Position numbers and translations under genes: made by a program. Under the pieces are notes generated by a model, which had not been told where the DNA came from, did no database searches, and was given only the letters and a program-made list of their open reading frames with translations. A DNA stretch of 64,000 nucleotides from Amycolatopsis roodepoortensis (GTDB taxonomy: Bacteria > Actinomycetota > Actinomycetes > Mycobacteriales > Pseudonocardiaceae). Positions 24,619 to 34,060 of this stretch are shown here, piece by piece. The stretch spans positions 3,038,001 through 3,102,000 of the forward strand of contig NZ_JADBEJ010000005.1 in assembly GCF_014873915.1 (NCBI RefSeq). Reading direction: 5' to 3'. How positions within the stretch are numbered: position 1 is the first letter of the stretch; each line of letters opens with the position of its first letter.

Positions 24619-27600
24619 GATGCCCGGCCTTCGCTGAGTTCCGCTGCCAATGCTTCGAAGCTCTCGATCTCGTCCTGGTCCAATTCGAGGAGACCGAAAT
24701 CGGATGCGGTGTGCCCGCCGGCGGCGGGGTCTTCCGCTTGGGAGGCCAGTCCGGACAACACGGCCAGCAGTTCCTGGACCAGTCGTTCGATTCCGGCTTC
24801 GTCGAACACGTCGTCCGACCATTCGAGCATGAGGATCAGTTCCGGCCCGTCCGGCAGATCCTGGACGATCATGTTGACGTCCAGCGCGTGCGGCAGCCGC
24901 ATGTCCGCGTCGATCGAGCCGCCGATCTCACCGACCTGCTGCCACGCCCGCACATCGCCACTTTCCCCGGCGGCGAACCGGCCGAGGTAGTTGAACCCGA
25001 TGCGTGCCGACGGCAGCGCCGCCAGCACCGGCTCGGTCTCGGCGTTGAGATGACGCAGCAACCCGTAGCCGAGCCCGTCGCCTGGCACCGCGCGCGACTG
25101 CTCCTTGATCGCCTTCAGCAACGTCCCGGCCGCCGCGTCCCCGGCGAGTACCCCGTTCAGGTCGATCCCGGAGACGTCGAGCCGCACCGGATGCGTGCTG
25201 GTGAACCAGCCCACCGTCCTGGACAGGTCCATTCCCTCGGCCGGATGACGGCCGTGGCCCTCGACGTCCACCAGCACCGAGTCCGACGCGCTCCACCGGG
25301 CCAACGCGCCCGCGAGCCCGGCCAGCAGGACCTCGTGCACGCCGCAGTGGAACACCACCGGCGCCCGCCCGGCCAGCACCGACGTCTGCGCGGAAGGCAC
25401 CACCCACGACTTCGAGCGCACGGCGCCCGCCGGTTCCGGCTGCTCACCTTGGCCGAGAACCGCTTGCCACGCCGGGAGTTCCGCGACCCGCTCGGCGGAG
25501 ACGGCCCACTCCTGGAGCAAGCCCGCCCACCGGCGGAACGACACCGCCACCGGCTCCAGTTCCGGCTTCCGCCCGGCCGCCGCGGCCTCGCACGCCGTTC
25601 GCAGATCCGACGCCAGGACTCGCCACGAAACCCCGTCGACCACGAGGTGGTGCGCCACCACGACGAGCCGGCCGACCCGGTCCGCTCCGGCGTCCAACCA
25701 CACGATTTGGACGACCACGCCCGCGGCGGGATCCAGCCGCGCGACGGCCTCCCGCGCCACTTCGTCCAGCGAGCGGTCGTCGGCCTTCACGCGGGTGAAA
25801 GTCCCCGCAGAGCCACGCTCGCCGACCACCAGCCGCCCGTCGACCATGCGCGCCCGCAACATGTCGTGCGTATCCAGCACCGCCGAGAGTCCGGCAGTCA
25901 ACGTCTCTTCCGTCAGATCCGCCGGAGCGCCCAGGACCATCCACTGCGCGAAGCCCGGCGCCGCGGTGCCGTCCCCGAACAGCCGCATCACCGGCGTCAG
26001 CGGGACTTCACCGACCCCGTCGGCGATCGTTTCCCGCTGTGGCACAAGCACTTCCGTCACGAGCTGCGCGAGCCGTTCCGGCGTCCGGTGCTCGAACACC
26101 TGCTTCGGGGTCAGCGAGATGCCGTCACGACGCGCGCGGGACGCGACCTGCATGGACGAGATCGAGTCCCCGCCCAGCTCGAAGAAGCTGTCCTCGACCC
26201 CGACCCGCGCCAGCCCGAGCACCTCGGCGAAGACCTCGCACAGGATCCGCTCGGCCTCGGTCGCCGGTTCCCTTCCAGCCGTCTTCGACGAGAAATCCGG
26301 TTCGGGCAACGCCTTCCGGTCGATCTTCCCGTGCGCGGTCAGCGGCAGGACGTCCAGCGCCATCACCGCCGCGGGCACCATGTACGCGGGCATCCGCTCG
26401 GCGAGTTCGGCCCGCAGCGCCTCCGGGTCGACGTCGCCCGGCGACACGTAGGCGACCAGGCGCCCCTGACGAACCGTCACCGTGGCCTGCGTGACCCGAG
26501 GGTCGTCGGACAGCGCGAACTCGATCTCGCGCGGCTCGACCCGGAACCCGCGGATCTTCACCTGGTCGTCGGCCCGGCCGGCGGACACCAGCTCGTCCTC
26601 GTCCGTCCAGTAGGCCAGGTCACCGGTCCGGTACATCCGCTCGCCGGGCACGAACGGATCCGCGACGAACCGCTCCGACGTCAGCGCCGCGCGTCCCAGA
26701 TATCCCCGCGCCACCCCGATTCCCGCCAGATACAGCTCACCGACGACGCCGCGCGGCAACGGCCGCAGGAACGCGTCCAGCAGATAGCCGCGCACCCCGG
26801 CGATCGGCCCACCGAACGGGATCACCTCGCCGCGCGGCGCCAGCGGCATGCTCACCGTCGCGCAGATCGTGGTTTCGGTGGGCCCGTACGCGTTGAGCAT
26901 CCGGCGGTCGGCCGAAAGCCGGTCCACCAGTCCGGGAGGGCAAAGCTCCCCCGCCGCGGTCACCGTCTGGACCCCGGCCGGGAACACGTCGACGGTGGCC
27001 AGCACCGACGGCGGAGCCTTCACGTGCGTGACGTCCCAGCGCTCCAGCGTGTCGCTCAGCGACGCCTGCGGCGGCAGATCCTCGTCCGGCGGCATCACCA
27101 GCGTCGCCCCGGAAAGCAGCGCCATCATCACCTCGGACACGATGGTGTCGAAGCCGAGCGCCGCGAACTGCAGGACACGGGACGACGGCGTCACGGCCAG
27201 CCGTTCGATATGCGCCATCGCCAGGTTGCCCAGGCCCGAGTAGGTGACGATCACGCCCTTCGGGGTTCCCGTCGATCCCGACGTATAGATCACGTACGCC
27301 GCGTCGCGCATCCCCACCTTCGGCAGGACCGGGTCAGGGGCCGCCGAAAGGTCCAGCTCGTCGAGCACCATGAGCCGGTCCGCGAATTCCTCCGGCACCG
27401 CCTCGCGCGTCTTTCCCTGGCACACCACCAGCATCGGGTCCGCGCTGCCGAAGATCAGCTTCACCCGCTCGGCCGGGTACGCGGGGTCCACCGGGACGAA
27501 GACGCCGCCCGAAAGCGACACCCCGAGCATCCCGATCAGCCACCACGCGGACCGTCCGGCCACCAGGCCGACCCGGCGCTCCCGGTCGACTCCCGCCGCC

Positions 27601-30600
27601 CGCAGGACGGCGGCGAACCTCGTCGCCCGGTCCCACAGTTCCGCGTAGGTCAGGTCGCCTTCGCCGTCCGTGACCGCCACCGCGTCCGGCCGCTCGGCCG
27701 CCATTCGCCCGATCAGCTCCGGCAGCGGCTCGCCGTCGATCAACGCGGGTGCCCAGCGGGGCAACGGGATCTCGCCCATCCCGGTCCGTCCGACGAGCGC
27801 GGACGGCTCCTCGACGATCGCGCCGAGCGCACCCGCGAACCAGTCCAGCAGGGAATCAGCGACGGCCTCGTCGATCTGCCCGCGCCAGTAAGCGAGCTGG
27901 ATCCGGAACTCTTCGCCCGGGATAACCCCGACCGTCACCGGATAGTGGGTCCCTTCGACCGTACCCAGATACGAGAACTGCTCGGCGAAGTCCCGCGGGT
28001 AGTTCTCGAACACCAGCAGCGTGTCGAACATCGCGCCGGGTCCGGCCGTCTTCTGGATCTCCGTCAGCCCCAGGTGCTGATGCGGCATCAGCTCGACCTG
28101 ACGCCGCTGGAGACCGGTGAGCATGTCCACAACGGACTGCCCACCATCCAGCGAAACCCGCACCGGGATCGTGTTCATCATCAGCCCCGGCATCGATTCG
28201 ACGCCGGGCAGTTCGGCGGGACGGCAGGCGACCGTGGTGCCGAACACGACGTCGGTCCGCCGTGCGAGCCGCGCCAGCACCAGCGCCCACGCGCCCTGCA
28301 CCACCGTGTTGAGCGTCAGCCCGTGGTCGCGGGCGAAACCCGTGAGCCGGGTGTACAGCTCCGGCGCGAGATGGGTGACGCGGTAGTCGTAGCCCGTCGC
28401 CGTGTCCGACTTGGCGACCAGCGCGGGCACGTCGATATCCGACAACTCCGCCTGCCAGGCCGCGCGCGCCGCGTCCTTGTCCTGCCTGTCCAGCCACGCC
28501 AGATAGTCGCGGTACGAGGCGGCCGTCCGCTCGGGGAACTCACCTGACGTATACGCCTCGGACACCTCGTTGAGGATCACCGCCACCGACCAGCCATCGG
28601 TGAGGATGTGGTGGTTGACCACCAACAGCCGATGCCGATCCTCGCCGGTTTTGATCAGCACGAGCCGGAACAACGGCGCCTTGGCGAGGTCGAACCGGTC
28701 TCGCTGCTCCGCCGCGGACAGCGCCTTGACGGCCTCCTCGACATCGCCGGCGCCGGACAGGTCGACCTCGCGCCACGGCAGCTCGACGCGGCCGGCGACG
28801 GCCTGCACCGCCTTGCCCGAAGCGAGCCGGTGGAAGGTCAGCCGGAGTTCGGGATGCCGGGCGAAAACCGCCTCCCACGTCGACCGCAGCCGGGCGACGT
28901 CCAGCGGTCCGGTCAGCTCCACGATCCACTGGGTCTGGTAGATGTCGGGCCCCTGGTCGTCCAGGGTCGTCTGAAAGAGCAGCCCCGCCTGGAGCGGCGC
29001 CAACGGCCAGACCTCGACAGCGTCCGGCAGTTCCGTCTCGTCCTCCGCGGTCAGCTCGACCAAGGGGCCATCGACGGGCCGGTCGGCCGTCGCGATGCCC
29101 GCCACCGCGGCCAGCCGCGCGGGAGTCCGCTCGCCGAAGATCTGCGACGGCGTCACCAGCAAGCCGGCCTTCGCCGCACGGGCCGCGACGCGCACCGCGA
29201 GGATCGAATCCCCGCCCAGTTCGAAGAAGCCGTCGTCGACGCCCGCACGATCGATGCCGAGCACTTCGGCGAACAGTCCACAAAGGACACGCTCCGCCTC
29301 GGTGACGGGTTCGCGCCCGTCGGCCTTCGCGGTGAAATCGGGCGAGGGCAACGCCGCCCGGTCCACCTTGCCGTTGCCGGTCAGCGGCAACGCGGCCACC
29401 GCCATCACCACGACCGGGACCAGGTAGTCGGGCAGGACCGCTTGAAGCCGCTCGCGGACGAGCGCGGGTTCCACGTCCGCCACCACGTAACCGATCAGGC
29501 GGCCGTCGATCGGCACGACGACGGCCTCGTGGACGTCCGGCTGCGCGGTCATCGCGGCTTCGACCTCACCGGGTTCGATGCGGAACCCGCGGATCTTCAC
29601 CTGGTGGTCGACGCGGCCCGCGAAGAGCAGTTCGCCGTCCGGTGTCCATTTCGCGAGGTCACCGGTGCGGTACATCCTCTTGCCCGGCGCGAACGGATCC
29701 GCCACGAACCGCTCCGCGGTCAGCCCGGGCCGGTCGAGGTAGCCATCGGCCAGCCCGGCACCGGACAGGTACAGCTCGCCGACCACGTCCGGGGCGACCG
29801 GCCGCAGTGAGTCGTCCAGCACCCAGGCCTGCCGCCCGGACAGCGGACGCCCGATCGGCAGGACCGCCACCGGGTCGTCGTCCGGTTCGAGCACATGCCA
29901 CGTGGCGCACAACGTCGTTTCCGTCGGCCCGTACAGATGCCGGATCCGCGCGCCGGGCGCGGCGTGGCGCACCCGGTCCACCGCGTGCGCGGGTACCAGG
30001 TCGCCGCCGGTCAGGATCTCGCGCAGTCCCGCGAACGACTCCGGCGCTTCCTCCGCCACCGCACGGAAACTGCCCGCCGTGAGATGCGCCCGCGTCACCC
30101 CGCCCGCGACCGCTTCCCGCAGCCGCCGGGCGTCCACCGGCCCCGGCGCGGCGATCACGACCCTGGCGCCCGACACCAGCGGCACCCAGATCTCGCACAG
30201 GGACGCGTCGAAGGAATGCGGCGCGTGCATGAGGACCGCGTCGTCGGGTCCCATCGCCCAGCCGGGTTCCCCGACCAGTTCCGCGACGCTGGAATGCGGG
30301 ACGGCGACACCCTTCGGCTTGCCCGTCGAGCCGGACGTGTACATCACGTACGCGAGGTCATCCGGGCTCGCCGGAACGACCGCGACCTCGCCCGCCTCAT
30401 CCGCGACGGTGATCGCCTCGACCCCGTCCGGGACGCTGTCACGCGTCTCGGCCGAGCACAGCATCAGGGACGCACCCGAATCCGTGACCATGAACGCCAC
30501 CCGCGGCGCGGGATACGAGGCGTCCACCGGCACGTACGCCGCGCCCGCCTTCCAGACGGCGAGCAAGGCGACCAGCAGATCAGCCGAGCGGTCGAGCATC

Positions 30601-30782
30601 ACCGCGACCCGGCGAGCGCCGCGGGCGATCAACCGACCGGACAGCCTGCCCGCGAGGTCATCGAGCTCCCGGTAGGTCAGGGTCCGGTCCCCGTCGGCCA
30701 CGGCCACCGCGCCGGGTGCCCGGCCCACCTGCCTGGCGAAGAGATCGAGCACCGTCGGTGCGGCCTGCGCTGCGGAACTCAT
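24615..30782 (-). CDS. Glycopeptide NRPS subunit, modules 1-2 (A-T-C-A-T-E)
   Basis: The 2055-aa starter subunit makes the first dipeptide. Domains: A1 (~1-505), T1 (~515-570, FFELGGDSILAV), C2 (~584-1010, HHILTDGW), A2 (~1027-1525), T2 (~1530-1580), E2 (~1590-1995, HHLVVDGVSW). There is no condensation domain before A1, as expected for an initiation module. The A1 pocket reads D-A-C-H-L-G-L-L-C, close to the Hpg code with an unusual third position. A2 resembles the tyrosine domain of module 6 but diverges (FDTIVSEV; HVKAPPSV). The ABC-transporter stop overlaps the first ATG at 30788 (ATGA), but GGAGG sits directly against that codon. The second ATG, at 30782, has a proper 6-nt spacing and is chosen. 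The gene is translationally coupled to both neighbours. Confidence 0.94.
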   Translation of the reverse strand: MSSAAQAAPTVLDLFARQVGRAPGAVAVADGDRTLTYRELDDLAGRLSGRLIARGARRVAVMLDRSADLLVALLAVWKAGAAYVPVDASYPAPRVAFMVTDSGASLMLCSAETRDSVPDGVEAITVADEAGEVAVVPASPDDLAYVMYTSGSTGKPKGVAVPHSSVAELVGEPGWAMGPDDAVLMHAPHSFDASLCEIWVPLVSGARVVIAAPGPVDARRLREAVAGGVTRAHLTAGSFRAVAEEAPESFAGLREILTGGDLVPAHAVDRVRHAAPGARIRHLYGPTETTLCATWHVLEPDDDPVAVLPIGRPLSGRQAWVLDDSLRPVAPDVVGELYLSGAGLADGYLDRPGLTAERFVADPFAPGKRMYRTGDLAKWTPDGELLFAGRVDHQVKIRGFRIEPGEVEAAMTAQPDVHEAVVVPIDGRLIGYVVADVEPALVRERLQAVLPDYLVPVVVMAVAALPLTGNGKVDRAALPSPDFTAKADGREPVTEAERVLCGLFAEVLGIDRAGVDDGFFELGGDSILAVRVAARAAKAGLLVTPSQIFGERTPARLAAVAGIATADRPVDGPLVELTAEDETELPDAVEVWPLAPLQAGLLFQTTLDDQGPDIYQTQWIVELTGPLDVARLRSTWEAVFARHPELRLTFHRLASGKAVQAVAGRVELPWREVDLSGAGDVEEAVKALSAAEQRDRFDLAKAPLFRLVLIKTGEDRHRLLVVNHHILTDGWSVAVILNEVSEAYTSGEFPERTAASYRDYLAWLDRQDKDAARAAWQAELSDIDVPALVAKSDTATGYDYRVTHLAPELYTRLTGFARDHGLTLNTVVQGAWALVLARLARRTDVVFGTTVACRPAELPGVESMPGLMMNTIPVRVSLDGGQSVVDMLTGLQRRQVELMPHQHLGLTEIQKTAGPGAMFDTLLVFENYPRDFAEQFSYLGTVEGTHYPVTVGVIPGEEFRIQLAYWRGQIDEAVADSLLDWFAGALGAIVEEPSALVGRTGMGEIPLPRWAPALIDGEPLPELIGRMAAERPDAVAVTDGEGDLTYAELWDRATRFAAVLRAAGVDRERRVGLVAGRSAWWLIGMLGVSLSGGVFVPVDPAYPAERVKLIFGSADPMLVVCQGKTREAVPEEFADRLMVLDELDLSAAPDPVLPKVGMRDAAYVIYTSGSTGTPKGVIVTYSGLGNLAMAHIERLAVTPSSRVLQFAALGFDTIVSEVMMALLSGATLVMPPDEDLPPQASLSDTLERWDVTHVKAPPSVLATVDVFPAGVQTVTAAGELCPPGLVDRLSADRRMLNAYGPTETTICATVSMPLAPRGEVIPFGGPIAGVRGYLLDAFLRPLPRGVVGELYLAGIGVARGYLGRAALTSERFVADPFVPGERMYRTGDLAYWTDEDELVSAGRADDQVKIRGFRVEPREIEFALSDDPRVTQATVTVRQGRLVAYVSPGDVDPEALRAELAERMPAYMVPAAVMALDVLPLTAHGKIDRKALPEPDFSSKTAGREPATEAERILCEVFAEVLGLARVGVEDSFFELGGDSISSMQVASRARRDGISLTPKQVFEHRTPERLAQLVTEVLVPQRETIADGVGEVPLTPVMRLFGDGTAAPGFAQWMVLGAPADLTEETLTAGLSAVLDTHDMLRARMVDGRLVVGERGSAGTFTRVKADDRSLDEVAREAVARLDPAAGVVVQIVWLDAGADRVGRLVVVAHHLVVDGVSWRVLASDLRTACEAAAAGRKPELEPVAVSFRRWAGLLQEWAVSAERVAELPAWQAVLGQGEQPEPAGAVRSKSWVVPSAQTSVLAGRAPVVFHCGVHEVLLAGLAGALARWSASDSVLVDVEGHGRHPAEGMDLSRTVGWFTSTHPVRLDVSGIDLNGVLAGDAAAGTLLKAIKEQSRAVPGDGLGYGLLRHLNAETEPVLAALPSARIGFNYLGRFAAGESGDVRAWQQVGEIGGSIDADMRLPHALDVNMIVQDLPDGPELILMLEWSDDVFDEAGIERLVQELLAVLSGLASQAEDPAAGGHTASDFGLLELDQDEIESFEALAAELSEGRAS

Positions 30783-30784
30783 CG

Positions 30785-32731
30785 TCATCCTCCGTAGACC
30801 ACGGTGTCCAGCGGCTCTTCGTCGAACTCTTCTTCCTCAGGCTCCGGCTTGGGCGCGTTGTTCTCCGGCCTGGCGAACTGCGTGTGGTACAGCTCCGAAT
30901 ACAGCCCGCCCCGCGCCAGCAACTCGTCGTGCGTCCCGCGTTCACGGACCGTTCCGCCGTCGATCACGAGGATCTGGTCGGCCTCACGGATCGTGGACAA
31001 CCGGTGCGCGATCACCAGCGACGTCCGGTCGCGCAGCGCGGTCTTGAGCGCCCGCTGGACGGCGGCCTCAGACTCGGAGTCCAGATGCGCGGTGGCCTCG
31101 TCCAGCACGACGACCGTCGGCGCCTTCAGCAGCAAGCGGGCGATGGCCAGCCGCTGCTTCTCCCCACCGGACATGCGGTACCCGCGGTCTCCGGTGACGG
31201 TGTCGAACCCGCGGGGCAGCGACTGGATCAGCTCCCAGATCTGCGCCCCCTTGCACGCTTCGACCAGCTCTTCCTCGGTGGCTGTCGGGCGGGCGTAGAG
31301 CAGGTTCTCCCGGATCGTGTCGTGGAAGAGGTAGGCGTCCTGGCTGACCACCCCGACCGTGCCGCGGATCGAGTCGAAGGACAGATCGCGCAGATCGTGC
31401 CCATCGAAGCGGACCGCGCCGCCGTTCGGGTCGTACAGCCGCGAGACCAGGTGCGTGATGGTGCTCTTGCCCGCGCCCGACGGGCCGACGAGCGCGGTGA
31501 GGGTCCCCGACGGCGCCTCGAAACTGATGCCGCGCAGGACGTCCGCCGTCTTGTCGCCGTTCTCCCGCTTGGTCCGCAGGTGTTCGAGCGACGCCAGCGA
31601 GACCTCGTCCGCGGTGGGATAGCGGAACACCACGTCGTCGAACTCGATGCCCGGCGCCTTGCTCTTCTCGAGTTCCTTGGCGTCCGGGCGTTCCTGGATC
31701 AACGGCTTGAGGTCGAGCAGTTCGAAGATCCGCGCGAAGCTGACCACCACGGTCTGCGCGGTCTCCTGCAGCCCGGACAGCTGGGTGATCGGCCCGAACA
31801 GCCGGCCCAGCAGGGTGGCGATGGCGATGAGCGTCCCGAGCTGGAACGCCCCCTCGATCACGAGCCCGCCGCCGACGCCGTAGACGACCGCCGTGGCGAT
31901 CGACGCCATCAGCGCCATCATGGCGAAGGACATCCGCGCCCAGATGGAGATGCTGACGCCGATGTTGCGGATCTTGCCCGCCCGCTTGCGGTAGTCGGCC
32001 ATCTCCTCGTCCGGGCGGCCGAAGAGCTTGGAGAGCATCGCGCCCTGGACGTTGAACCGCTCGTGGAGGAGCCCGCCGAGCCCGGCGTTCGTCTCCATCA
32101 GCGTTCCGGTGCGGCGCTGGATGATCCGGCCAACCCAGATCCAGGGGATGACGAACAGCGGCACCAGCACCAGCGTGACCACGGCGACCAGCCAGGACAG
32201 GTAGAACAGCTCGGCCAGCACGAGCAGGACGGTGACCACACTGGTCGCCGCCATCAGCAGATGACCGAACGCCTGCTGCGCCATGATGAGCTCGGTGTGC
32301 AGCCTGCCGACCAGCACCCCGGTCTGGGTGCGGGTGAAGAACGCGATCGGCAGCCGCCGGACGTGGTCGAGGGCCTGCACCCGGAGGTCGTAGGTGACCC
32401 CCTCCCCGATCTTCGCGGAGACGTAGGCGGACAACAGCGACAGCAGCGCGCCCGCCACGGCGAGGCCGGCGGTCAGCACCGCCATCAGGATGACGACCCC
32501 GAAGTCGTTCTTCAGGATGCCGCCGTCGATGAGTTCCTTCATCAGCAACGGGGTCGCGACGACGACGAACGCCTCCATCGCGGCGATCAGGACGAAGATC
32601 GCCACCTTGCCGACATGGGGGCGGAAATACGCGAGAACTCTGCGCACCGTCCCCGGACGGACCCGGTTCGACCAGGGATCGGGGTCGTCATCGCTCTTGG
32701 GCGACGCCCCGAAGCGCAACATTACTTCCAT
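30785..32731 (-). CDS. ABC transporter (fused TMD-NBD half-transporter), probable glycopeptide exporter
   Basis: The product is a 648-aa half-size exporter: an N-terminal membrane domain of about six helices (~45-345) and a C-terminal ATPase (~395-620). Walker A is GPSGAGKS, the signature MSGGEKQRLAIA and Walker B VVVLDEATAHLD. It probably acts as a homodimer and pumps the (glyco)peptide out of the cell, as proposed for Tba in the balhimycin cluster. The ATG at 32731 (MEVMLRFGASPK) follows AGAGGG by about 8 nt; longer in-frame starts lack a ribosome site. The last codons overlap the starter NRPS gene. A 279-bp gap with a 21-bp tandem repeat separates it from the prephenate dehydrogenase gene. 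No canonical Bbr box was found in that gap. Confidence 0.93.
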   Translation of the reverse strand: MEVMLRFGASPKSDDDPDPWSNRVRPGTVRRVLAYFRPHVGKVAIFVLIAAMEAFVVVATPLLMKELIDGGILKNDFGVVILMAVLTAGLAVAGALLSLLSAYVSAKIGEGVTYDLRVQALDHVRRLPIAFFTRTQTGVLVGRLHTELIMAQQAFGHLLMAATSVVTVLLVLAELFYLSWLVAVVTLVLVPLFVIPWIWVGRIIQRRTGTLMETNAGLGGLLHERFNVQGAMLSKLFGRPDEEMADYRKRAGKIRNIGVSISIWARMSFAMMALMASIATAVVYGVGGGLVIEGAFQLGTLIAIATLLGRLFGPITQLSGLQETAQTVVVSFARIFELLDLKPLIQERPDAKELEKSKAPGIEFDDVVFRYPTADEVSLASLEHLRTKRENGDKTADVLRGISFEAPSGTLTALVGPSGAGKSTITHLVSRLYDPNGGAVRFDGHDLRDLSFDSIRGTVGVVSQDAYLFHDTIRENLLYARPTATEEELVEACKGAQIWELIQSLPRGFDTVTGDRGYRMSGGEKQRLAIARLLLKAPTVVVLDEATAHLDSESEAAVQRALKTALRDRTSLVIAHRLSTIREADQILVIDGGTVRERGTHDELLARGGLYSELYHTQFARPENNAPKPEPEEEEFDEEPLDTVVYGG

Positions 32732-32851
32732 TTGGGCATCCCTCTCACGCACGGAGTCGGCGACTTCAATCGTGCTGAATCGTGTCGATGTCCACGAGTG
32801 CCCCTCGCGGAGCATCTCCGGTCACTTTGTCCACAAAGGACACTTTTGCTC

Positions 32852-32935
32852 TTACGCCCCCGATCACGTGAGTTACGCCCCCAATCACGCGAGTTGCGCC
32901 CCCGATCACGCGTGTTACGCCCCCAGCCACGCCAC
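32852..32935. repeat. Tandem 21-bp repeat, four units
   Basis: Four adjoining 21-bp units start at 32852, 32873, 32894 and 32915, of the form TTACGCCCCC-RATCACGCG plus two or three variable bases; the fourth unit is diverged. They lie 121 bp upstream of the ABC-transporter start. Related units with the same period occur at 42174-42236 and 53097-53188. Confidence 0.85.
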
Positions 32936-32955
32936 TCACGACTCCGCGTCACGTT

Positions 32956-32972
32956 GCGAAAGCCACTTTCGC
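32956..32972. repeat. Single GCGAAAGCCACTTTCGC core
   Basis: One 17-bp copy of the core that is doubled in the palindromes at 2970-3026 and 21302-21358. It lies between the ABC transporter and prephenate dehydrogenase genes. Confidence 0.75.
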
Positions 32973-33010
32973 ACCATGCCACGCTTGCCTTACCCCCGGA
33001 GGATCACCCG

Positions 33011-33838
33011 CTACCGGGCGGGGATCCGGCCCTGCCCGTCCACCCCACGCCACAGCAGATCCGTCACGCCGTCGAGGTCGTCCGCCCGCAGCGCCGTGGC
33101 CGCCGAGGCGAGGTCGGCCGCGATCCGGTCGAGCACCGCCGCCACCGGCAGCGCGTTCCCGGCGAGGATCTCCCGCCACAGCAAAGGATTTCCGGCCGCG
33201 ATACGGGTGACGTCACGCAATCCCTGCCCGGCGAGACGCAAGGCGACGTCGTCGCCACCCGCCAGGCTCGCCGCCACCGCCGAGGCGGCCACGTGCGGCG
33301 CGTGCGACACCAGCGCCACCGCCGAGTCGTGCTCGGCCGCGCCGACGGTGACGGCCTCGGCCCCGCACAGCGACACCAGTTCGCAGGTCAGCCGTAGTGC
33401 CTCGGCCCCGGTTTCGACGCCGGGGCACAGCGCCCACGGGCGGCCCGCGAACAGGCCGGCGCGCGCCGCGGCCGGACCGGATCGCTCCCGTCCCGCGAGC
33501 GGATGCCCTGGTACGTAAGAGATCAGGTCGCAGCCGAGCCGCTCCGCGTCGGCGATCGGACCGGCCTTCACGCTGGCGACGTCGGTGTACGCCCGTGCCG
33601 CGCCCTGCTTCTGGAGTGCGGCCAGCCGCTCCCCCACCAGGTGCGGCGGGACGGCGATCACCGCCAGATCCACTTCCTCGCCGGTCCAGTCACGGCCGGC
33701 GCCGAGTTCCCGCGCCACTCGTACGGCGTGTTCGTCGATGTCGGTGAGCTGGACGGCGACACCCTTTTCCCGCAGGGACAACGCGGCCGACGTGCCGATC
33801 AGGCCGGTGCCGACGACAAGCGCCTTCTCGATGGTCAC
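33011..33838 (-). CDS. pdh: Prephenate dehydrogenase (precursor supply)
   Basis: The 275-aa cytosolic enzyme oxidatively decarboxylates prephenate to 4-hydroxyphenylpyruvate with NAD(P)+. That feeds both tyrosine (residues 2 and 6) and 4-hydroxyphenylglycine (residues 1, 4, 5). The N-terminal Rossmann motif is GTGLIGTS, followed by an acidic TDID. The GHPLAGRERSG segment (~115-125) is the conserved substrate-binding region of TyrA-type enzymes, and SHAPHVAAS (~175) is also typical. The start is GTG at 33838. Cluster-encoded prephenate dehydrogenases are a regular part of GPA loci and escape primary-metabolism control. An IS element begins 13 bp upstream of this start, cutting it off from the regulator-side DNA. 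There is no strong ribosome site; AAGAAG lies 6 nt upstream. Confidence 0.93.
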   Translation of the reverse strand: MTIEKALVVGTGLIGTSAALSLREKGVAVQLTDIDEHAVRVARELGAGRDWTGEEVDLAVIAVPPHLVGERLAALQKQGAARAYTDVASVKAGPIADAERLGCDLISYVPGHPLAGRERSGPAAARAGLFAGRPWALCPGVETGAEALRLTCELVSLCGAEAVTVGAAEHDSAVALVSHAPHVAASAVAASLAGGDDVALRLAGQGLRDVTRIAAGNPLLWREILAGNALPVAAVLDRIAADLASAATALRADDLDGVTDLLWRGVDGQGRIPAR

Positions 33839-33865
33839 AGCTACTTCTTAGTACTGCAACGGCAG

Positions 33866-34060
33866 TTAAGGAAGTGGGTAGCCGCGGCGTTTGTAGTGGC
33901 TGAGGCGGGCTTGGTGTTGTCGTCGGCGGCGGAAGCGTGACCAGGACCAGATGTGTTCGGCGGCGTCGGCGACACGCAGGACCAGCTTGGTGAGCAGGCG
34001 CCGGATCTCCGGTAGTGTAAAGCTGATCATGTCTGGTTCGGCGATACCGATTCCCCTTTT
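33866..34060 (-). pseudogene. Out-of-frame C-terminal part of the IS701 transposase
   Basis: This frame encodes about 60 residues, including FTLPEIRRLLTKLVLR and a very basic end (RRRRQHQARLSHYKRRGYPLP region). They resemble the usual C-terminus of IS701-family transposases. It joins the main frame only by a -1 shift at the A4G4 run. The stop codon overlaps the inner edge of the terminal inverted repeat by 2 bp, as expected for the true gene end. Confidence 0.7.

Noticed and set aside
32852..32935. CRISPR-like array
   Set aside because: Units are directly adjacent with no unique spacers and no cas genes; it is a plain tandem repeat. No CRISPR or tRNA structure was seen elsewhere in the window.
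32732..33010. Possible Bbr box upstream of the ABC transporter
   Set aside because: GTCCAC occurs at 32790 and 32829, but no TTGGAC partner stands at 17-bp spacing in either orientation.
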